The position numbers and the translations under genes were made by a program. A stretch of 64,000 bases of DNA from contig JAGRIJ010000037.1 in the NCBI GenBank assembly GCA_020443295.1, positions 1-64,000 on the forward strand, written 5' to 3'. Origin of the DNA: Alphaproteobacteria bacterium (lineage in GTDB: Bacteria; Pseudomonadota; Alphaproteobacteria; Micavibrionales; Micavibrionaceae). The first letter of the stretch is position 1. Each line of letters opens with the position of its first letter. Below the pieces are notes generated by a model. The model was given only the letters and a program-made list of their open reading frames with translations. It was not told the DNA's origin and made no database searches. This document shows positions 17,553 to 26,086 of the stretch, piece by piece.

Positions 17553-18185
17553 TTACGCCGCGATCTTCACCGGGCCTTTTTCAAACAGTTCGGCGACGTA
17601 TTCCCAGTTCACGAGGTTATCAACGAACGCTTCAAGGTATTTCTGGCGGGCGTTGCGGTAGTCGATGTAATAGCTGTGCTCCCACACGTCGCAGCCCAGC
17701 AGCGCGGTCTTGCCATGCGCCAGCGGGTTTTCGCCGTTCGCCGTTTTCATGACGTTGAGTTTCCCGTCGGTATCGAGGATCAGCCAGCACCAGCCCGAAC
17801 CGAACTGGGTCATGCCCGCTTCGATGAATTTTCCGCGGAAAGCATCGTAAGAGCCAAAGCATTCCTTGATCATGCTTTCAAGGTTGGTCGGGATTGCCTT
17901 GCCGTCCTTCGGGCCGCCGTCCTTTTTCATCCAGTTCCAGAAATGGAGATGGTTCCAGTGCTGTCCGGCATTGTTGAACAATCCTGCCTGCGCCGGATTC
18001 TTGAAAGAAGAGACGACGATCTGCTCAAGGGTTTTATCGGCCAGTCCTGCCGCCTGCGCCAGCTCATTTCCCTTCACGACATAGGCGTTGTGGTGTTTGT
18101 CGTGGTGGTATTCCAGCGTTTCGGCGGACATGTAAGGGCCGAGCGCGTCATAGGCATAGGGGAGTTTGGGAAGTTCAAAAGCCAT
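17553..18185 (-). CDS. sodB: Superoxide dismutase [Fe] type
   Basis: Converts superoxide to oxygen and hydrogen peroxide. The metal ligands are visible: H27 in LEYHHDKHHNAYV, the histidine of QHWNHLHFWNW, and D/H of DVWEHSYYIDYRNAR. 210 residues. The pattern NNAGQHWNHLHFW with FGSGWCWL favours the iron form, but Fe versus Mn cannot be settled by eye. There is no signal peptide, so it is cytoplasmic. A good AGGAGA ribosome-binding site precedes the ATG. It is divergent from the phytoene-synthase-like gene. Confidence 0.95.
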   Translation of the reverse strand: MAFELPKLPYAYDALGPYMSAETLEYHHDKHHNAYVVKGNELAQAAGLADKTLEQIVVSSFKNPAQAGLFNNAGQHWNHLHFWNWMKKDGGPKDGKAIPTNLESMIKECFGSYDAFRGKFIEAGMTQFGSGWCWLILDTDGKLNVMKTANGENPLAHGKTALLGCDVWEHSYYIDYRNARQKYLEAFVDNLVNWEYVAELFEKGPVKIAA

Positions 18186-18279
18186 TATCTTCTCCTGCTT
18201 TCAATGATGTCTAAAAGCTGCTAACGCTACACTAGTCATTTTAGGCAATTTCTCAAGGTTTTTTCGGGGGCGGGGGCGT

Positions 18280-19092
18280 TTGGGCGAGCACAGTCTTTCA
18301 TCTTGCGGCCAGATTGTACGCGATCACGACCGCGACCGCTTTCTTCTCTCGATGTTTGCTCCTCCCGAATGCCGGGAGGATCTCTGGGCGCTGTTTGCCT
18401 ATAACCATGAACTTGCCAAGACCCGGGAAGTTGTCAGCGACAGCACGCTGGGCCTGATCCGCCTGCAATGGTGGCGCGATGCGATTGCCTCGGTTTATGA
18501 AAACAAGGTCGTTCCGGACAATGAAATTGTGCAGGGGCTGAGCCGCGCCATTAAGGCGCACGATCTGCCGCGCGAACCGTTCGAGACGCTGGCCTATGCC
18601 CGGGAGTTCGATCTGGAGAACGTGTCTCCGGGCAATCTGGAGGGGCTTTTGAACTATTCGGATTTTACATCGACTCCCCTGATGAAAGTGGCCGTCAAGA
18701 TCACCGGTGATGATCCGGATATGGAGCCCGTCTATCCCATCGCGGTTAATTATGCGCTGGCGGGTGTTTTACGTGCTGTGCCGGCTCATGCGGGGCAGGG
18801 GCGCTGTTATCTCCCGGAGGATTTGATGGTCAAGCATATCGTGACCAAGGAGAAACTCTTTCTTTTCGAGCGGCAGGCGGGGCTGCCCGGTCTTCTTGCG
18901 GAGATTGCAGAGGTTCATACGCGCGGTATCAGGCCGGATAATCCTTTTCTTAAAGCCTCGGGTCTGCTGGCGGAGATATATTTCCGGCATTTGAAAGCCC
19001 GGAAATACAATATTTTCGATCCGCAATATGCTCTGGAGCCCGCTTTCAAGGTGCTGCGATTGACTCTCGGGGCAAAATTTATACCTTTTTAG
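18280..19092 (+). CDS. Phytoene/squalene synthase family protein, probably non-catalytic (NDUFAF6-like)
   Basis: 270 residues with the family frame: HDRDRFLLSMFAPPECREDLWALFA at the N-terminus, RLQWWRDAI, and RCYLPEDLM near residue 180. The two Asp-rich motifs that bind diphosphate in real synthases are lost: the first reads NHELAKTREVVSD and the second LRAVPAHAGQGR. This matches the NDUFAF6-like branch, linked in mitochondria to complex I assembly; the bacterial role is unproven. The start appears to be TTG at 18280 after a G-rich stretch; no ATG occurs before the conserved region. The usual partner, the Mth938 gene, is 4.5 kb upstream. Confidence 0.85.
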   Translation: MGEHSLSSCGQIVRDHDRDRFLLSMFAPPECREDLWALFAYNHELAKTREVVSDSTLGLIRLQWWRDAIASVYENKVVPDNEIVQGLSRAIKAHDLPREPFETLAYAREFDLENVSPGNLEGLLNYSDFTSTPLMKVAVKITGDDPDMEPVYPIAVNYALAGVLRAVPAHAGQGRCYLPEDLMVKHIVTKEKLFLFERQAGLPGLLAEIAEVHTRGIRPDNPFLKASGLLAEIYFRHLKARKYNIFDPQYALEPAFKVLRLTLGAKFIPF

Positions 19093-19187
19093 CATTTTTT
19101 TTGTATGATCGATGCTGGTTAGGGCGGCACAGCCCTGAGAGAGCCGTGCCGGGTTAAAAAAACTGAGTTCAGAGTGGAGAGAGTCTT

Positions 19188-19436
19188 ATGGTTGATCCCG
19201 TCAATCCGTCCGGTTCCGTTCAGCCGTTACAACCGGCCAAGAAAACACAGGATACGCAAAAAACTGAAAAGCCGGAGGCAAAAGCGAACGCACCGGTTGA
19301 TGAGGTCACTTTGTCCCATGAAGCCCTGAGCCTTTCTCAGGCCGAGGAGACGGCCAAGCAGGTTTCAGCGACTCTTGAGCAAAAGCCCGATGCGACATTG
19401 TCCGCCGATCAGAAAAGGCTCAGCACGCTGGCCTGA
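19188..19436 (+). CDS. Small hypothetical protein, proline/lysine-rich then helical
   Basis: 82 residues: a disordered N-terminus rich in Pro, Gln, Lys and Thr (QPLQPAKKTQDTQKTEKPEA), then DEVTLSHEALSLSQAEETAKQ, which looks helical. There is no signal peptide. Start ATG at 19188 after GGAGAGAG. The function is unknown. It converges on greA with an 11-base gap. Confidence 0.65.
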   Translation: MVDPVNPSGSVQPLQPAKKTQDTQKTEKPEAKANAPVDEVTLSHEALSLSQAEETAKQVSATLEQKPDATLSADQKRLSTLA

Positions 19437-19447
19437 TTTTTCAATAG

Positions 19448-19921
19448 TTACTTGTATTTGACTTCGAGGATTTCGTAGGAGCGCAGGCCCTTCGGGGTTT
19501 TGACCTTGACGATGTCACCGACTGATTTTCCAATCAGGGCACGCGCCACGGGGGCGCTGATCGAGAGTTTGCCTTTTTCTGTGTCCGCTTCGTAATCGCC
19601 GACCAGCTGGTAGGTTTCCTCGTCATCCGTGTCTTCGTCGACAATGGTGACGGTTGCTCCGAATTTTACCGTTTCACCACTCATGGCTGCGGGGTCGATG
19701 ATTTGTGCGCGGCCGATTACGGCTTCGAGTTCCTGAATTCTGCCCTCGATAAAGCTTTGTTGTTCACGCGCCGCGTGATATTCCGCGTTTTCGGAAAGAT
19801 CGCCGTGGGCGCGGGCTTCTGCGATGGCCTGAATAACGGCAGGGCGTTGAACGCTCTTGAGGCTTTTCAGCTCCCCTTCGAGTTTGACGTATCCTTCTTT
19901 GGTTAAAGGGATTTGTTCCAT
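19448..19921 (-). CDS. greA: Transcription elongation factor GreA
   Basis: Rescues backtracked RNA polymerase by stimulating transcript cleavage through its secondary channel. 157 residues: an N-terminal coiled coil with acidic tip ([17 protein letters not shown], with D/E residues in the expected loop [13 protein letters not shown]) and a C-terminal FKBP-like domain ending [11 protein letters not shown]. It is downstream of carB on the same strand, a common alphaproteobacterial order, but separated from it by a terminator. Confidence 0.97.
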   Translation of the reverse strand: MEQIPLTKEGYVKLEGELKSLKSVQRPAVIQAIAEARAHGDLSENAEYHAAREQQSFIEGRIQELEAVIGRAQIIDPAAMSGETVKFGATVTIVDEDTDDEETYQLVGDYEADTEKGKLSISAPVARALIGKSVGDIVKVKTPKGLRSYEILEVKYK

Positions 19922-19960
19922 TTTTTAGTCCTGTAAAAAAATATTAAAAATATCCGGAAC

Positions 19961-19995
19961 AAAAAACAAACAGCCCGCCACATGTGGGCGGGGTG
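19961..19995 (-). terminator. Rho-independent terminator after carB
   Basis: On the minus strand, a GC-rich stem (CCCGCCCA with TGGCGGGC around a short loop) is followed by a T-run (TTTTTTG). It lies about 65 bases past the carB stop and 40 bases before the greA start. Confidence 0.75.
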
Positions 19996-20061
19996 TTTAC
20001 GTATATTTTGCTCAGAGGTAAGAGGGTACTGCAAGAATCGGCGATCCGTCAAGATTCAACC

Positions 20062-23000
20062 CTATTCGGTAGCTGCCTTGTTGGAACCGGTCGTTTCAAA
20101 GTAGGATTGCAGGGGCGCGACGGTCAGTTCTCGTGCCTTGATGGCCTTGATCGCTTCAAGCGCAGCCTTTGCTGCGGTCATCAGCGTGTAGTAGGGGATT
20201 TTGTTCATCAGGGCCATGCGCCGGATGGAGGAAGAGTCGGCAACGGCCTGCGCGCTTTTGGTCGTCGTATTGATGACGATCTGGACTTTGCCGTTAATGA
20301 TGGCGTCCACAATGTGCGGTTGTCCTTCCAGCACTTTATTGATCCGGGCGACTTTTATTCCCTTTTCCCTGAGGAATTTGCAGGTTCCGCCTGTGGCGAT
20401 CAGATCAAAGCCAAGCATCTGAAGATCGCTGGCAATCGGAACAAGCTCTTCCTTATCGGAATCCTTGACCGACATGAAGACCGTTCCTTTTGTGGGAAGT
20501 TTTATTCCTGCGCCCATCATGGATTTTGCAATCGCGTGGGCGAGGTCAGTATCCAGACCGATGACTTCGCCCGTCGATTTCATTTCCGGTCCCAGAAGCG
20601 GGTCGACACCCGGGAAGCGGTTAAAGGGGAAGACCGGGGCTTTTACGGCGCAATGTTTTTTGCTCATTCCCTGCAGAATCGGGCGGAAGTCAGCAAGCTT
20701 TTCACCCGCCATAATCCGGGAGGCGATTTTGGCAACGGGCGTTCCGGTCGCTTTTGCCACGAAAGGCACCGTACGCGAGGCGCGCGGGTTGACTTCGAGG
20801 ATATAAATATCGAATTCGCCTGTTTCTTCATTTCTTCGCGCGGCAAACTGCACGTTCATGAGGCCTTTGACGTGTAGCGCCCTGGCCAGCTTGATGGTCT
20901 GCTGCTCGATACTGGCAACGGTTTCGGCGGGCAGGGAATGCGGAGGCAACACGCACATGCTGTCACCGGAATGAATCCCGGCTTCCTCGATATGTTCCAT
21001 GATGCCCGAAACAAAAACTTCCTCGCCGTCGCAAAGTGCATCGACATCGATTTCAATCGCGCTCTTGAGGTAACGGTCCAGAAGGACAGGCGTGTCGCCG
21101 GATACTTTTACCGCCGTGTTGATATATTCTTCCAGCTCGGCCATGTTATGGACGATTTCCATGGCCTGTCCGCCCAGAACATAGGAGGGGCGGATGACAA
21201 TAGGAAAGCCGATTTCCTCGGCGATGTTCAAGGCTTCCTGCTTGGAGCGGGCCAGCGCGTTCGGGGGCTGGCGAAGTTCGAGCTGTTTGAGAAGTTTCTG
21301 GAAACGCTCGCGGTCTTCAGCCAGATCAATGGCATCGGGGTCGGTCCCAAGAATGGGAATGTCATGTTTCTGCAAAGCCTGTGAAAGCTTCAAGGGTGTC
21401 TGGCCGCCCAGTTGGACGATGACGCCAAGAACATCTCCTTTTTGCTGTTCGGCATGGATGATTTCAACAACATCCTCTTCCGTCAGAGGCTCAAAATAAA
21501 GCCGGTCGGATGTGTCGTAATCGGTTGAGACCGTCTCAGGATTGCAATTAATCATAATGGTTTCGTATCCGGCCTCTTTTAGCGCATAGGCCGCATGAAC
21601 ACAGCAGTAATCGAATTCGATTCCCTGGCCGATCCGGTTCGGACCGCCGCCGAGGATCACGACCTTCTTACGGTCGGTCGGTTCGATTTCGTTTTCGGCG
21701 GGTTCCAGTCCGTTGCCTTCGTAGCAGCTGTACATGTAGGCGGTTTCTGAAGGAATCTCTGCCGCGCAGCTATCGACGCGCTTGAAAACAGGATGGACGT
21801 TATGGGCGTAACGCGCTTTGCGGACGCTTGCTTCTGAGACTCTCATCAATTGCGCAAGCTGGGCATCAGAAAAGCCCAGTTTCTTGACCTTCAACCAGCC
21901 TTCCGCATTAACGGGCAGGCCATTCTCAAGAATTTCCTTTTCCATGAGGATGATATTTTCGATGCGTTCAAGGAACCATCGGTCATATTTGCAGATACTC
22001 TGGATTTCATCGATCGATAGACCCTGCCGCAGTCCTTCCGCAATATAGAGGATGCGCTGGGGGGTCGGCTTGGAGATAGATGCGGTTATTAAATCACGCG
22101 ACGAACTGTCTTCAATACCCTTGGTTCCGGCGACAGGGAGAGGGGTCAGGCCGGTCAACCCTTTTTCAAGGGAACGCATTGCCTTTTGCAGGGACTCTTC
22201 GAAACTGCGTCCGATGGACATGGCTTCGCCGACGGATTTCATGGCGGTCGTCAGGATCGTTTCTGTTCCTTTGAATTTCTCAAAGGCAAAGCGCGGAATT
22301 TTTGTAACGACATAGTCAATTGTCGGTTCGAACGAAGCAGGCGTCTTGCCGCCCGTGATATCGTTGGCCAGTTCATCGAGCGTGTAACCCACCGCCAGCT
22401 TGGCCGCGATTTTGGCAATCGGAAACCCGGTGGCTTTCGAGGCCAGCGCAGATGAGCGCGAGACGCGCGGGTTCATTTCAATAACGATCATGCGCCCGTT
22501 ATCCGGGTTTACGGCGAATTGTACGTTCGAGCCGCCCGTTTCAACGCCGATGCCGCGCAGGATCGCGATCGAGGCGTTGCGCATGATCTGGTATTCCTTG
22601 TCCGTCAGGGTCAGGGCCGGGGCAACGGTGATCGAGTCCCCGGTATGCACGCCCATCGGGTCGATATTTTCAATTGAGCAGATGATGATGCAGTTATCGT
22701 TCTTGTCCCGCACCACTTCCATTTCGAATTCTTTCCAGCCGAGGAGGGATTCCTCGATCAGAACTTCATTGGTCGGAGAAGCTTCCAGCCCCTCGCGGAC
22801 GATGCGTTCGTAATCATCGCGGTTGTAAGCGATGCCGCCGCCGGTGCCGCCCAATGTGAAGGACGGGCGAATGATGGCGGGAAGGCCGATTTCTTCCGCG
22901 ACCTGCCGTGCTTCATTCAGGGAGTGAACAACCCTGCTTTTCGCGGATTCCAGTCCCAGCTCTTCCATGCAAACTTTGAATTTTTCGCGGTCCTCGGCTT

Positions 23001-23373
23001 TCTCAATCGCTTTCTGGTCGGCACCGATTAATTCTATGCCAAGCCGTTCGAGCGTTCCATTTTTTGCAAGGGCCAGAGCGGTGTTTAGTGCCGTCTGTCC
23101 GCCCATTGTGGGCAAAAGCGCATCGGGGCGTTCTTTTTCCAAGATTTTTGAAACGATTTCCGGCGTGATCGGTTCCACGTAGGTCGCGTCCGTCATTTCC
23201 GGATCGGTCATGATCGTCGCCGGGTTGGAGTTGACCAGAATGATCCGGTATCCTTCTTCCTTCAGAGCTTTACATGCCTGTGTGCCCGAGTAATCGAACT
23301 CGCAGGCCTGACCAATGATGATCGGGCCTGCGCCAATTATGCATATCGATTTGATATCAGTTCTTTTGGGCAT
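20062..23373 (-). CDS. carB: Carbamoyl-phosphate synthase large subunit
   Basis: Makes carbamoyl phosphate for pyrimidine and arginine synthesis from bicarbonate, ATP and ammonia supplied by CarA. 1103 residues with two homologous ATP-grasp halves: [18 protein letters not shown] at the start and [16 protein letters not shown] near residue 570, each followed by its [14 protein letters not shown] or [16 protein letters not shown] ATP loop. The C-terminal domain (about 960-1080, [20 protein letters not shown]) is the MGS-like allosteric region. The first codons overlap the end of the preceding NTR-like gene by 17 bases, so the two are translated from one message. Confidence 0.97.
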   Translation of the reverse strand: MPKRTDIKSICIIGAGPIIIGQACEFDYSGTQACKALKEEGYRIILVNSNPATIMTDPEMTDATYVEPITPEIVSKILEKERPDALLPTMGGQTALNTALALAKNGTLERLGIELIGADQKAIEKAEDREKFKVCMEELGLESAKSRVVHSLNEARQVAEEIGLPAIIRPSFTLGGTGGGIAYNRDDYERIVREGLEASPTNEVLIEESLLGWKEFEMEVVRDKNDNCIIICSIENIDPMGVHTGDSITVAPALTLTDKEYQIMRNASIAILRGIGVETGGSNVQFAVNPDNGRMIVIEMNPRVSRSSALASKATGFPIAKIAAKLAVGYTLDELANDITGGKTPASFEPTIDYVVTKIPRFAFEKFKGTETILTTAMKSVGEAMSIGRSFEESLQKAMRSLEKGLTGLTPLPVAGTKGIEDSSSRDLITASISKPTPQRILYIAEGLRQGLSIDEIQSICKYDRWFLERIENIILMEKEILENGLPVNAEGWLKVKKLGFSDAQLAQLMRVSEASVRKARYAHNVHPVFKRVDSCAAEIPSETAYMYSCYEGNGLEPAENEIEPTDRKKVVILGGGPNRIGQGIEFDYCCVHAAYALKEAGYETIMINCNPETVSTDYDTSDRLYFEPLTEEDVVEIIHAEQQKGDVLGVIVQLGGQTPLKLSQALQKHDIPILGTDPDAIDLAEDRERFQKLLKQLELRQPPNALARSKQEALNIAEEIGFPIVIRPSYVLGGQAMEIVHNMAELEEYINTAVKVSGDTPVLLDRYLKSAIEIDVDALCDGEEVFVSGIMEHIEEAGIHSGDSMCVLPPHSLPAETVASIEQQTIKLARALHVKGLMNVQFAARRNEETGEFDIYILEVNPRASRTVPFVAKATGTPVAKIASRIMAGEKLADFRPILQGMSKKHCAVKAPVFPFNRFPGVDPLLGPEMKSTGEVIGLDTDLAHAIAKSMMGAGIKLPTKGTVFMSVKDSDKEELVPIASDLQMLGFDLIATGGTCKFLREKGIKVARINKVLEGQPHIVDAIINGKVQIVINTTTKSAQAVADSSSIRRMALMNKIPYYTLMTAAKAALEAIKAIKARELTVAPLQSYFETTGSNKAATE

Positions 23374-23920
23374 CTTGTCCTTCTGTCATTTCTTTTTTGT
23401 CCTGTTCGGGCACGGGCGCCTCCTGATCTCCCGATGCAGGAGATTGTTCGTTTTGAACCGCTTCTTCTCCCAGTATTATTTCCTTGGTTCCCGAGCAGAT
23501 ATTCGTTGTGAAGTAGGGAGTGCCATTGGCGGAAGCCGTATATGTTGCGTATATCCGGTAGCGTTTTCCTTCGGCAAAGGAGAAATTACATTCTGAAATT
23601 TTCTGGATGACCTTGGCTTTTTGCATGCCGTTGACTTCAAAGGATTCGATGAGCATTTTTGAATGCTCGTCGGCTTTTTCCACATTTTCCACGCTCAGAG
23701 TGTTCCATATGCCTTTGGTCGTCTTTTCCGTTGCTACGAGAGATTCACCGGTGAAGACCGCATCTGCCTCGTCGTAGTGTTCCTGCTGGGTCTTCGTCTG
23801 GCAGATGCATTCAGGATCCGGTGTGACCACGGGTTTTTCTTGTGCAGCAACCGTTTGCGGGAAGCAAAGGGCCACGATCGACAAAGAGAACAAAAAAATC
23901 ATTACAAAACGGTTCATCAT
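23357..23920 (-). CDS. Exported TIMP/NTR-like protein between carA and carB
   Basis: 187 residues with a signal peptide ([20 protein letters not shown], cleaved near AQE). After it comes the pattern of netrin-like/TIMP domains: [22 protein letters not shown] (CxC, then the aDaVFtG motif), a central strand region, and [17 protein letters not shown] with [11 protein letters not shown] at the end. An acidic Gln/Glu-rich tail follows. The fold assignment is by motif and not proven. The role is unknown; such domains bind proteases or other proteins. It sits inside the carA-carB unit with no link in metabolism: about 95 bases after carA, overlapping carB by 17. Confidence 0.7.
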   Translation of the reverse strand: MMNRFVMIFLFSLSIVALCFPQTVAAQEKPVVTPDPECICQTKTQQEHYDEADAVFTGESLVATEKTTKGIWNTLSVENVEKADEHSKMLIESFEVNGMQKAKVIQKISECNFSFAEGKRYRIYATYTASANGTPYFTTNICSGTKEIILGEEAVQNEQSPASGDQEAPVPEQDKKEMTEGQDAQKN

Positions 23921-24015
23921 CCTATTCCTTCCTTTTGAATGCCGGGGAGTTGGATATGAGAAAAACCCTGATATTTCCAGCGTATTTTCAACATAAAGTG
24001 ATCACTCTAACACGG

Positions 24016-25176
24016 TTATCCTTTCATATTTTCTACAAAGCGGTCAAAAAGATAGTAGCTGTCCTGCGGTCCCGGAGATGCTTCAGGGTGATACTGGACA
24101 GAGAAGACAGGCTTATTTTTTACGCGCAATCCTTCGTTCGTCCCGTCAAACAGGCTGACATGAGTCACCTCTACGTTTGAAGGCAGGCTTTCCTCGATTA
24201 CTTCGAATCCATGGTTTTGAGAGGTGATTTCCACTTTTCCAGTCGTCAGATCTTTCACCGGGTGGTTAGCTCCGCGATGACCGAGGTGCATCTTTCTTGT
24301 TTTTCCTCCCAAAGCCAGAGCCAGGAGCTGATGACCCAGACATATTCCAAAGACCGGGATGTCTTTTTCGAGAAGTTCGCGGATGACGGGGACTGCATAT
24401 TCGCCCGTGGCATCGGGATCTCCGGGGCCGTTGGAGAGAAAGATTCCATCGGGTTTGTGAGAGAGAATTTCCTGAGCGGTCGCATTTGCAGGGACGACAG
24501 TCACTTCGCACCCCGAGGCGGCAAGGCAGCGCAGGATATTTCGTTTCGCGCCGTAATCGATGGCGACAACACGGTGTTTCGGTTTTGTTTGCTGTCCGTA
24601 CCCGTCTTTTAAGGACCAGAGCGTCTCATCCCACTTGTAGCTTTGGGTACAGGAGACTTCCTTCGCCAGATCCATGCCTTCCAGACCCGGCCAACCGGAC
24701 GCCTGTTTATGCAGGGCGGGGATATCAAAGTCGCCGTCGGCGTTATGGGCGAGGACGCCGTTGGGGGCGCCTTTGTCCCTGATTCTTCTGGTCAGGGCGC
24801 GGGTGTCGATGCCGCAAATTCCCGGCATATCCTGTTCAATGAGCCAATCATTGAGAGGTTTAACGGTTCGCCAGTTAGAAGGAGCGGTAATGTCTTCGCG
24901 CACAATCAAACCCAGTGCTGCGGGGTTGACGGTTTCGATGTCTTCGCGGTTGGTGCCGACATTTCCGATATGGGGGAAGGTGAAGGTGATAATCTGGCCG
25001 GCATAGCTTGGATCGGTCAGAACCTCCTGATAGCCCGTCATGGAGGTGTTGAAACAAATCTCTCCGACGGAGGTCGTGATGGCACCCAAGCCCCTTCCCC
25101 AAAACACCGAGCCCTCTGCAAGAACAAGAACGGCGGTTGCATTTTGGGGGCGTTTTGCGTAAGACAGATCAGACAT
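24016..25176 (-). CDS. carA: Carbamoyl-phosphate synthase small subunit (glutaminase)
   Basis: Hydrolyses glutamine and passes ammonia to CarB. 386 residues from the ATG at 25176 (MSDLSYAKRPQNATAVLVL). The N-terminal CPSase domain has the FNTSMTGYQEVLTDPSYAGQ motif. The C-terminal class I amidotransferase domain has the nucleophile in PVFGICLGHQLLALALGG and the His/Glu of QYHPEASPGP. An upstream in-frame TTG at 25197 lacks support. It is divergent from yqeY. Confidence 0.96.
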   Translation of the reverse strand: MSDLSYAKRPQNATAVLVLAEGSVFWGRGLGAITTSVGEICFNTSMTGYQEVLTDPSYAGQIITFTFPHIGNVGTNREDIETVNPAALGLIVREDITAPSNWRTVKPLNDWLIEQDMPGICGIDTRALTRRIRDKGAPNGVLAHNADGDFDIPALHKQASGWPGLEGMDLAKEVSCTQSYKWDETLWSLKDGYGQQTKPKHRVVAIDYGAKRNILRCLAASGCEVTVVPANATAQEILSHKPDGIFLSNGPGDPDATGEYAVPVIRELLEKDIPVFGICLGHQLLALALGGKTRKMHLGHRGANHPVKDLTTGKVEITSQNHGFEVIEESLPSNVEVTHVSLFDGTNEGLRVKNKPVFSVQYHPEASPGPQDSYYLFDRFVENMKG

Positions 25177-25265
25177 TCTTGGTGGGTTCTCCAGCAAACT
25201 CGTAACTATGTATTGCTAGAGGTACTGTCCTTAAATGGTTTTGATGCAAAAGAAAAGGAAAAAAA

Positions 25266-25724
25266 GTGCAAAAGCGTGCAGAAATTAATACTGCCCTTAA
25301 AGAGGCGCTTAAAAAGCAGGATAAGCTTGTTGTTTCAACTTTGCGGCTGGTTCTGGCTGCCGTCAAGGATAAGGACATCAGCGCCTTCGGTCAGGGGCGG
25401 CCGGAAGGGATCGACGATTCCGAGATTCTTTCGCTTTTGCAGTCCATGATCAAGCAGCGGCAGGATTCATCCAAACAGTACCGGGACGCCAAGCGGGATG
25501 ACCTTGCCGATAAGGAAGATGCCGAGGTTGAGATCATCCGCGGCTATTTGCCCAAACAACTTTCTGAAACGGAAATCGAGCAAGCTGTGGGCGCAATTAT
25601 TACCGAAACCGGCGCTGCCGGGATCAGAGATATGGGCAAGGTGATGGGTGTTCTTAAAGCCCGTTATGCCGGGCAGATGGATATGGGGCAGGCCGGAGCC
25701 ATCGTCAAAAAGAAGCTGGGGTAA
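25266..25724 (+). CDS. GatB/YqeY domain-containing protein
   Basis: 152 residues, whole-length YqeY-like: RAEINTALKEALKKQDKLVVSTLR, LLQSMIKQRQDSSKQYRDAKRDDLA, EVEIIRGYLPKQLSE and GIRDMGKVMGVLKARYAGQMD. The family resembles the tail domain of GatB and may touch tRNA; its role is not settled. Start GTG at 25266 behind AAAAGGAA. It lies between carA and dnaG, as in many alphaproteobacteria. Confidence 0.92.
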   Translation: MQKRAEINTALKEALKKQDKLVVSTLRLVLAAVKDKDISAFGQGRPEGIDDSEILSLLQSMIKQRQDSSKQYRDAKRDDLADKEDAEVEIIRGYLPKQLSETEIEQAVGAIITETGAAGIRDMGKVMGVLKARYAGQMDMGQAGAIVKKKLG

Positions 25725-25734
25725 CACTCGGCGT

Positions 25735-25863
25735 TCACGCGGCCTTGCGGGACCAGAGCGATTTGATCTTTGTTTTCAGGGCCGACCAGAATGGCGAAGA
25801 CTTATAATGTTCGCCGTACTCTATCACCTTGATTTTGCAGTTCTTTTTAAAAACTTCCGGCAT
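25735..25863 (-). CDS. Possible small basic protein (42 residues)
   Basis: A short reading frame begins MPEVFKKNCKIKVIEYGEHY and ends in SLWSRKAA with TGA at 25735. It is lysine-rich with three tryptophan/phenylalanine pairs and no membrane helix. An AGGAT motif lies about 9 bases before the ATG. It converges on yqeY with a 10-base gap. Codon choice is normal for the genome. It could be a real small gene or chance. Confidence 0.45.
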   Translation of the reverse strand: MPEVFKKNCKIKVIEYGEHYKSSPFWSALKTKIKSLWSRKAA

Positions 25864-25887
25864 CGATGTATCCTAAAGGATGTGTTA

Positions 25888-25911
25888 AATAATACCCTCA
25901 TGAGTATTATT
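25888..25911. promoter_or_regulatory. Candidate operator: AT-rich inverted repeat
   Basis: Arms AATAATAC and GTATTATT with an 8-base centre, 25 bases upstream of the small reading frame on the minus strand and about 175 bases upstream of dnaG. No known regulator is assigned. Confidence 0.35.
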
Positions 25912-26086
25912 TATGTCTTATTCTTGGGTCGGGATATTATAGAAAGCACGTAATCAACGCAAATAAAATGTGTGTATAACTCACAGTTATTTTCAGTGAA
26001 ATCGCCGAGATTTGTGCTGACGGTGGGCGGTGGGCTGCTATGCTGTGTCGTGCCAATATCATTTGAGTGATTTTTTAAGGGGTGTC

